24,044 nt of DNA. Origin: Flavonifractor sp963557075. GTDB lineage: Bacteria; Bacillota; Clostridia; Oscillospirales; Oscillospiraceae. Every line of letters begins with the position of its first letter. Position 1 is the first letter of the stretch. The position numbers were made by a program, and so were the translations under genes. The notes under the pieces were generated by a model, which was not told the origin of the DNA, made no database searches, and was given only the letters and a program-made list of their open reading frames with translations. Shown in pieces: positions 19,983 to 24,044 of the stretch. The stretch lies in NCBI GenBank assembly GCA_963557075.1, contig CAUWDA010000034.1, forward strand, positions 1 to 24,044. The letters run 5' to 3'.

Positions 19983-21479
19983 ATGTCAATGATCCAGGTC
20001 GAGGATCTCACCTTTTCCTATCCATCCAGTTATGACAACATTTTTGAGCATGTCAGCTTCCAGATCGACACCGATTGGAAGCTGGGCTTTGTGGGCCGGA
20101 ACGGCCGGGGGAAAACCACCTTTCTCTCCCTGCTGCTGGGCAAATACGAATACCAGGGAAGCATCCGCTCTTCCGTGCAGTTTGACTACTTTCCCTATCC
20201 TGTGGAGGATCGGGAGCGGATGACTGTGGAGGTCTTTTATGAAGTCTGTCCACAGGCAGAGGAGTGGGAGCTTTTGCGGGAGCTGTCCTATCTGGAGGTC
20301 CGCGAGGATGTGCTCTGGCGGCCCTTTTCCACCCTCTCCAACGGAGAGCAGACCAAGGTCCTGCTGGCGGCGCTATTTTTGAACGAGGGCCATTTTCTGC
20401 TCATCGACGAGCCCACCAACCATCTGGACGCCAGGGCGCGGGCGGTGGTGTCCGCCTATCTCAACCGAAAGAAGGGGTTCATCCTGGTGTCCCATGACCG
20501 CTGTTTTCTGGACGGCTGTGTGGACCACATCCTGTCCCTGAACCGCGCCAATATCGAGGTACAGAAGGGCAATTACTCCTCCTGGTTTGCCAATTTCCAG
20601 CGGCAGCAGGAGTTTGAACTGGCTCAGAACACAAAGCTGAAACGGTCCATTTCTGAGATGCAGCAGGCGGCGCGGCAGACCACACGCTGGTCAGACGCCG
20701 TGGAAGCCAGCAAAAACGGCGCCCGCACCGGCGGAGTGAAAGCCGATAAGGGCTACATCGGCCATAAAGCGGCCAAAATGATGCAGAGAGCCAAAAATAT
20801 TGAGACCCGCCGGCAGCGTGCCATAGAAGAAAAGTCCGGCCTGCTGAAAAACTTGGAAAGCGCGGAGGACTTGAAGCTGTTCCCGCTGCGCTACTTTACC
20901 GATACACTGGTCGCCTTTTCCGGCGTCGCCCCCGTCTTTGACGGGAAGGAGGTCTGCCGTCCCCTCTCCCTCGTGGTGAGGCAGGGGGACCGGATCGTGC
21001 TGGACGGCAGGAACGGCACAGGAAAGACCAGCCTGTTAAAATTACTCCTGGGCCAGGACATCCCCCATCGCGGCACGCTGACCGCCGGCTCCGGGGTGGT
21101 GATCTCCTATGTGCCCCAGGACACCTCCTGGCTGACGGGATCGCTGACGGACTTTGCAGCGGAGAACCAGCTCGACGAGAGTCTGTTCAAAGCCATTCTC
21201 CGTAAAATGGATTTTTCCCGGGTGCAATTTGAGAAGAATATGGAGGACTATTCCGCCGGGCAAAAGAAAAAGGTGCTGCTGGCAAAGAGCCTTTGCCAGC
21301 GGGCGCACCTCTATGTGTGGGACGAGCCCCTCAACTATATCGACGTCTACTCCCGGATGCAGATCGAGGCGCTGATCCAGGAATTTTCTCCCACGATGAT
21401 CTTCGTAGAGCATGACCTGGCCTTTCAGAACACCATTGCAACAAATCGCGTCTGTCTCTCCGGCGAAACGGTGGTCTGA
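19983..21479 (+). CDS. ABC-F ribosomal protection protein, Lsa/CplR-like
   Basis: The 498-residue protein has two ABC ATPase domains and no membrane segment. Domain 1 has Walker A GRNGRGKTT (38-46), signature LSNGEQTK and Walker B LLIDEPTNHLDA. Domain 2 has GRNGTGKTS, YSAGQKKK and LYVWDEPLNYIDV. A basic, helical interdomain linker (about 210-300) is the antibiotic-resistance-domain position. These proteins bind the ribosomal E site and dislodge lincosamides, pleuromutilins and streptogramin A. The opening TFSYPSSYDNIFEHVSF and FQIDTDWKLGFVGRN is typical of the Lsa/CplR branch. ATG 19983 has AAAGGAGGA seven bases upstream. An attenuator precedes it. Its lower GC than adjacent genes suggests acquisition by transfer. 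Drug spectrum cannot be read from sequence. Confidence 0.93.
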   Translation: MSMIQVEDLTFSYPSSYDNIFEHVSFQIDTDWKLGFVGRNGRGKTTFLSLLLGKYEYQGSIRSSVQFDYFPYPVEDRERMTVEVFYEVCPQAEEWELLRELSYLEVREDVLWRPFSTLSNGEQTKVLLAALFLNEGHFLLIDEPTNHLDARARAVVSAYLNRKKGFILVSHDRCFLDGCVDHILSLNRANIEVQKGNYSSWFANFQRQQEFELAQNTKLKRSISEMQQAARQTTRWSDAVEASKNGARTGGVKADKGYIGHKAAKMMQRAKNIETRRQRAIEEKSGLLKNLESAEDLKLFPLRYFTDTLVAFSGVAPVFDGKEVCRPLSLVVRQGDRIVLDGRNGTGKTSLLKLLLGQDIPHRGTLTAGSGVVISYVPQDTSWLTGSLTDFAAENQLDESLFKAILRKMDFSRVQFEKNMEDYSAGQKKKVLLAKSLCQRAHLYVWDEPLNYIDVYSRMQIEALIQEFSPTMIFVEHDLAFQNTIATNRVCLSGETVV

Positions 21480-21509
21480 CCGCCCTTTGCGGCGGGGACC
21501 AGCTGACTT

Positions 21510-21842
21510 CTATACAAAAACCGCCTGCACCAGGACCATGTACAAAATGGTGCCGCCGAAGATGCTCAGCAGGTTGTTGTGCTTCCACAGGTGGAGGACC
21601 ACCACGACCGCCACCGAGATGAGCTGGGGGACCCAGCTGCCGGCCTGGGCGAAGGAGATGTCCTTCAGGCAGTAGATGATGAGCATGGCGATGACGGCAG
21701 GGGGGAGGACCCGGCCCAGGTAGAGGATGATCTTGGGGGGCGCGCTCCCCCGGTCAAAGAGCAGGAAGGGGAGGGCCCGGGTCAGAAAGGTAACGACGGC
21801 CATGACCGCGATGGCGGCGATGGCCCCGGCGGTGGTCAGCAT
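21510..21842 (-). CDS. azlD: AzlD-type branched-chain amino acid exporter small subunit
   Basis: The 110-residue protein has about four hydrophobic segments and the AzlD core TFLTRALPFLLFDRG followed by LGRVLPPAVIAMLIIYCLKD. Together with AzlC it forms an exporter for branched-chain amino acids or analogues such as azaleucine. ATG 21842 has AAGGAGGG about seven bases upstream and overlaps the azlC stop by 7 bases (ATGCTGA), indicating translational coupling. The longer open frame upstream to 22610 is out of frame with azlC and is not part of the gene. Confidence 0.92.
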   Translation of the reverse strand: MLTTAGAIAAIAVMAVVTFLTRALPFLLFDRGSAPPKIILYLGRVLPPAVIAMLIIYCLKDISFAQAGSWVPQLISVAVVVVLHLWKHNNLLSIFGGTILYMVLVQAVFV

Positions 21843-22546
21843 GTCTCTCCCTCCTTTTCCTCCAGCTTCTCCCGGAACACAAGCAGCAGCAGCACAATAA
21901 CCCCCAGGGAGACGATGAGCATCTGCTGCTGGCCGAAGACCTGGCCCAGAAGGATGAGAAATACGATGGTCACCCCAAATCCCAGCAGGGCGGGCAGATG
22001 CTTGCGGTAGGCCTTCCACTGGTCCACGGCGATGACCACAAAGAGGGCGGTCATGGCAAAGTCGATGCCCTTGGTGTCCACCGGGATGAGGGCCCCCGCC
22101 ACCGCGCCGATCACCGAGCCGATGATCCAGTAGCTGTGGTCCAGCAGGGCGATGGCGAAATAAAAGCTCCTGGGGTCCACCCCCACCGGGGCCTGGGCGG
22201 AGGAGAGCAGGGCATAGGTCTCGTCGGTGAGGGAGAAGATCATATAGAATTTCCGCCAGCCCATGCCCCGGAACTTTTCCAGCATGGACAGGCCGTACAC
22301 CAGGTGGCGGAAGTTGATGAGCAGGGTCATAAGGGCCACCGTACCCAGGGAGGCGGCGGTGGCCAGCAGGGTCACACCCAGGTACTGGCCCGACCCGGCG
22401 TAGATGCTCAGGGACATAAAAAAGGCCCAGATGAAGTTGTAGCCGGCGGCCTGGAGCATAAAGCCGAAGGCCATGCCGATGGCCAGATAGCCCATCAGCA
22501 CCGGCACCGTCACCGGAAAGGCGACGGACAGGGCTTTGCGGTTCAT
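21836..22546 (-). CDS. azlC: AzlC family branched-chain amino acid exporter large subunit
   Basis: The 236-residue membrane protein begins MNRKALSVAFPVTVPVLMGY and contains the family GMAFGFMLQAAGYNF, SIYAGSGQYLGV, INFRHLVYGLSM and FSLTDETYAL motifs, with about six to eight hydrophobic segments. It exports branched-chain amino acids with AzlD. ATG 22546 is preferred over GTG 22555 because AAAGGAAG then has an 8-base spacing. A good promoter lies at 22582-22610. azlD follows with a 7-base overlap. Confidence 0.95.
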   Translation of the reverse strand: MNRKALSVAFPVTVPVLMGYLAIGMAFGFMLQAAGYNFIWAFFMSLSIYAGSGQYLGVTLLATAASLGTVALMTLLINFRHLVYGLSMLEKFRGMGWRKFYMIFSLTDETYALLSSAQAPVGVDPRSFYFAIALLDHSYWIIGSVIGAVAGALIPVDTKGIDFAMTALFVVIAVDQWKAYRKHLPALLGFGVTIVFLILLGQVFGQQQMLIVSLGVIVLLLLVFREKLEEKEGETC

Positions 22547-22581
22547 GGCGCACACTTCCTTTGTGCTGAGATCGAGACCTT

Positions 22582-22610
22582 ATTTTACACACATTAGCGC
22601 AGAAAAGCAA
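22582..22610 (-). promoter_or_regulatory. Sigma-A promoter of azlCD
   Basis: On the minus strand TTGCTT (22605-22610), a 17-base spacer and TAAAAT (22582-22587). The predicted start is near 22575, about 30 bases before azlC. Confidence 0.75.
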
Positions 22611-22668
22611 GAGCGGGACAGAAATTTCCCCCTTTTGCGGGAATTGGGGGTCTCAGTTCCCAAAAGAG

Positions 22669-22698
22669 TTGTTTTTTCCCACTGGAGCGGTATATAAT
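22669..22698 (+). promoter_or_regulatory. Promoter of the diacylglycerol kinase family gene
   Basis: TTGTTT (22669-22674), an 18-base spacer and TATAAT (22693-22698). A 12-base palindrome CCCCGCGCGGGG follows in the leader. Confidence 0.65.
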
Positions 22699-22766
22699 AT
22701 AGGCTACTATCTTTTACCCCGCGCGGGGAGACCAGGTCCACCCGCTCGACATCAGGAGAGGATCCC

Positions 22767-23660
22767 ATGAAAAAGCTGCTGTTTATTTACAACCTCCACG
22801 CCGGAAAAGGCACCCTGCGGGGGCGGCTGGCCCCCATTCTGGACGCACTGACCGCCGAATGGGACGTGACGGTCCACCCCACCCGGGGACCGGGGGACGC
22901 CACTGTGGTGGCCCGGGACCGGGCAGAGGAGTTCGACCGCATCGTGTGCTCCGGCGGAGACGGCACCCTCCACGAGGTGGTGTCCGGGCTGATGGCACTG
23001 CCCCAGGAGAAACGGCCCGTCGTGGGCTATATCCCGGCGGGGAGCACCAACGACTTCGCCAAAAACCTGGACCTGCCCCACACCCTGGAGGCGCTGGCGG
23101 AGGTGGCCGCCGCCGGCGTGCCCCGGCCGGTGGACGTGGGCAGGTTCAACGATGCCGATTTCCTCTATGTGGCCGCCTTCGGGGCCTTCACCGACCTGGC
23201 CTACACCACCCCCCAGCAGGCCAAGAACCTGCTGGGCCACCTGGCCTATGTGCTGCCGTCGGTGACCCGGCTGGGCACCATCCAGCCCTACTCCATGACC
23301 CTGGAGTATGACGGCGGGACCCTGACGGACAGCTTCTGTCTGGGGCTCGTGTCCAACACCCTGTCTGTGGCGGGCATCAAAGGCACCCCCATCCAGCCTG
23401 TTTCCCTGGACGACGGCCTGTTTGAGGTGATGCTGGTGCGTCAGCCTCAGAACATCCTCCAGCTCCAGGACATCATGAAGGCCCTGACCAACTTCTCCGA
23501 CGATGAGGAGGGGCTGGTCACCTGCCTGCGGACCCACAAACTCAAAGTCACCAGCGACTGCGACCTGGCCTGGACCCTGGACGGGGAATACGGCGGAGAC
23601 CACCGGGAGGTGGACGTCGTCAACTGCCATCAGGCCGTCACCATTGTATACGGGGCGTAA
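22767..23660 (+). CDS. Diacylglycerol kinase family lipid kinase (YegS/DgkB-like)
   Basis: The 297-residue soluble kinase has the catalytic-domain signature CSGGDGTLHEV (GGDGT at 63-67), YIPAGSTNDFAKNL and, near the C-terminus, TLDGEYGGDHREV. These bind ATP and the lipid-facing substrate. The N-terminal NLHAGKGT replaces the more usual NPxAGxG. It probably phosphorylates diacylglycerol or a related lipid at the inner membrane face, recycling it to phosphatidic acid. The start has AGGAGAGG about six bases upstream of ATG 22767. It is a single gene, divergent from azlC, followed by repeat-rich DNA. DgkB, YegS-like and sphingosine-kinase-like members cannot be told apart here. Confidence 0.92.
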   Translation: MKKLLFIYNLHAGKGTLRGRLAPILDALTAEWDVTVHPTRGPGDATVVARDRAEEFDRIVCSGGDGTLHEVVSGLMALPQEKRPVVGYIPAGSTNDFAKNLDLPHTLEALAEVAAAGVPRPVDVGRFNDADFLYVAAFGAFTDLAYTTPQQAKNLLGHLAYVLPSVTRLGTIQPYSMTLEYDGGTLTDSFCLGLVSNTLSVAGIKGTPIQPVSLDDGLFEVMLVRQPQNILQLQDIMKALTNFSDDEEGLVTCLRTHKLKVTSDCDLAWTLDGEYGGDHREVDVVNCHQAVTIVYGA

Positions 23661-23677
23661 GGGGTATCCCTTTTGCT

Positions 23678-23756
23678 GTAGGGGCCGATGCCCACATCGG
23701 CCCGCCGACAGCCCTCCGTCTACGGCAGACGGGCGGGTGTGGGCACCCGCCCCTAC
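23678..23756. repeat. Palindromic repeat doublet (REP/BIME-like), copy 2
   Basis: The outer ends GTAGGGGC (23678-23685) and GCCCCTAC (23749-23756) are complementary. Inside are two perfect 9-bp hairpins: GGGCCGATG/CATCGGCCC (23682-23703) and GGGCGGGTG/CACCCGCCC (23731-23752). The 26 bases at 23729-23754 are identical to 6862-6887. It is thus two related units in opposite orientation. Confidence 0.8.
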
Positions 23757-23786
23757 GGGCAGAAAGACATAACATCACTCCGGGGC

Positions 23787-23841
23787 CGTGGCCCCACAGA
23801 TAGGATGAAAAACGATCATGCAAACATACGACGCTGGAACC
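23787..23841 (+). repeat. Direct repeat of the mnmG upstream region and start, copy 1
   Basis: These 55 bases are identical to 23990-24044, 203 bases downstream, and begin CGTGGCCCCACAGATAGG. The identity runs to the window edge, so the true length is probably greater. Confidence 0.95.
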
Positions 23842-23874
23842 TTCGATATCGCCGTCATCGGCGCGGGCCACTGA
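23818..23874 (+). pseudogene. mnmG: Truncated duplicate 5' end of mnmG
   Basis: The 18-codon frame begins MQTYDAGTFDIAVIGAGH and then hits TGA. This is the N-terminus of MnmG (GidA), the FAD protein that modifies U34 of tRNAs; its GxGxxG dinucleotide motif (GAGHAG) is cut after GAGH. The next expected codon for Ala is replaced by unrelated sequence. A second, identical start follows at 24021. This copy is a non-functional fragment unless the short peptide itself is used. Identification rests on 18 residues. Confidence 0.75.
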
Positions 23875-23989
23875 GGGACCCGGCTTTGCCGGGTCGCGCT
23901 TCGCGCGTTCAAGCGTTTTCGCCCGGCGAAAACCTTGCCGCAGGGCGGATTCATTCCGCCCGAGGATGTCAAATGATTTAGGGACCCCG
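23872..23989. repeat. Hairpin-rich 118-base insert between the two mnmG starts
   Basis: The insert contains GACCCGGC/GCCGGGTC (23877-23895), GCGC-TTC-GCGC (23896-23906), GTTTTCGC/GCGAAAAC (23915-23933) and GGGCGGA/TCCGCCC (23943-23961). An 8-base direct repeat AGGGACCC lies at 23874-23881 and 23980-23987, near its ends. It encodes no credible protein. It could be a small non-autonomous mobile or palindromic element, but no family was recognised. Confidence 0.6.
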
Positions 23990-24044
23990 CGTGGCCCCAC
24001 AGATAGGATGAAAAACGATCATGCAAACATACGACGCTGGAACC
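23990..24044 (+). repeat. Direct repeat of the mnmG upstream region and start, copy 2
   Basis: Identical to 23787-23841 and cut by the window end. It includes GATAGGATGAAAAACGATC before the ATG. Confidence 0.95.
24021..24044 (+). CDS. mnmG: 5' end of mnmG, continuing beyond the window
   Basis: Eight codons, MQTYDAGT, are visible before the window ends. They are identical to the truncated copy at 23818, which continues into a MnmG-type FAD-binding start. This second copy is presumably the intact gene for tRNA uridine-5-carboxymethylaminomethyl modification enzyme MnmG. Intactness cannot be judged from here. Confidence 0.6.

Noticed and set aside
21510..22610. Single 366-codon minus-strand frame spanning azlC and azlD
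   Set aside because: Only its last 110 codons are real (azlD). The rest is an out-of-frame shadow of azlC.
23688..23981. 97-codon plus-strand frame over the terminal repeats
   Set aside because: It runs through palindromic repeats and reads out of frame with the clear mnmG N-terminus.
1..24044. CRISPR arrays, tRNA or rRNA genes and insertion-sequence transposases
   Set aside because: No regularly spaced repeats, cloverleaf-type sequences, rRNA segments or transposase-like proteins were found by reading both strands.

Overview
The window looks like chromosomal DNA from a GC-rich, spore-forming low-GC-phylum relative, most likely a gut Oscillospiraceae-type clostridium such as the Flavonifractor/Lawsonibacter group. 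The genus is inference. The evidence is SpoIIID, YtaF-like and YabM/SpoVB-like sporulation proteins, strong AGGAGG ribosome binding sites, TTGACA/TATAAT promoters, RqcP and RNase Y, and very high third-position GC. No tRNA, rRNA, CRISPR array, transposase or phage gene was seen.

Layout. 1-3000: a terminator from an upstream gene, a YtaF/MntP-like membrane protein (-), then an HD-domain hydrolase and a MATE exporter (+). 3000-5850: a Crp/Fnr regulator (-) divergent from spoIIID (+), then rny (-) with a near-consensus promoter. 5850-8230: a minus-strand DNA-repair-type pair, a radical SAM protein (TIGR03916-like, frameshifted here) followed by its DUF4130/TIGR03915-like partner. 8270-13840: a plus-strand run of purine nucleoside phosphorylase, an MtaD-like deaminase, a YabM-like flippase, mazG, hup and rqcP. 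13830-15264: a PepD-like dipeptidase (-). 15338-16570: an orphan PTS IIC protein (+). 16589-17190: a nitroreductase (-). 17244-18930: a structured RNA or leader, a 27-residue membrane peptide and an M16 peptidase (+). 19000-21480: an HTH plus desulfoferrodoxin-like regulator, then an Lsa/CplR-like ABC-F protein with a complete uORF attenuator. 21510-22610: azlCD (-). 22669-23660: a diacylglycerol-kinase-family lipid kinase (+). 23678-24044: repeat-rich DNA with a duplicated mnmG 5' end cut by the window edge.

The strongest candidate for an under-described system is the radical SAM/DUF4130 pair. Its promoter has a near-perfect TTGACT-N17-TATAAT core with a LexA-type SOS box inside the spacer. 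The radical SAM protein, once a one-base frameshift in an 8-C run is repaired, has a helix-hairpin-helix segment and ends in QLSLF, the canonical beta-sliding-clamp binding motif. Together these point to a damage-inducible, replication-coupled DNA repair or modification function of unknown chemistry.

Other notable points are the four-arm attenuator before the ABC-F gene, three tandem DnaA-type boxes after the M16 peptidase gene, overlapping alternative hairpins downstream of the DUF4130 gene, a dispersed palindromic repeat found in at least two places, and the mnmG partial duplication.
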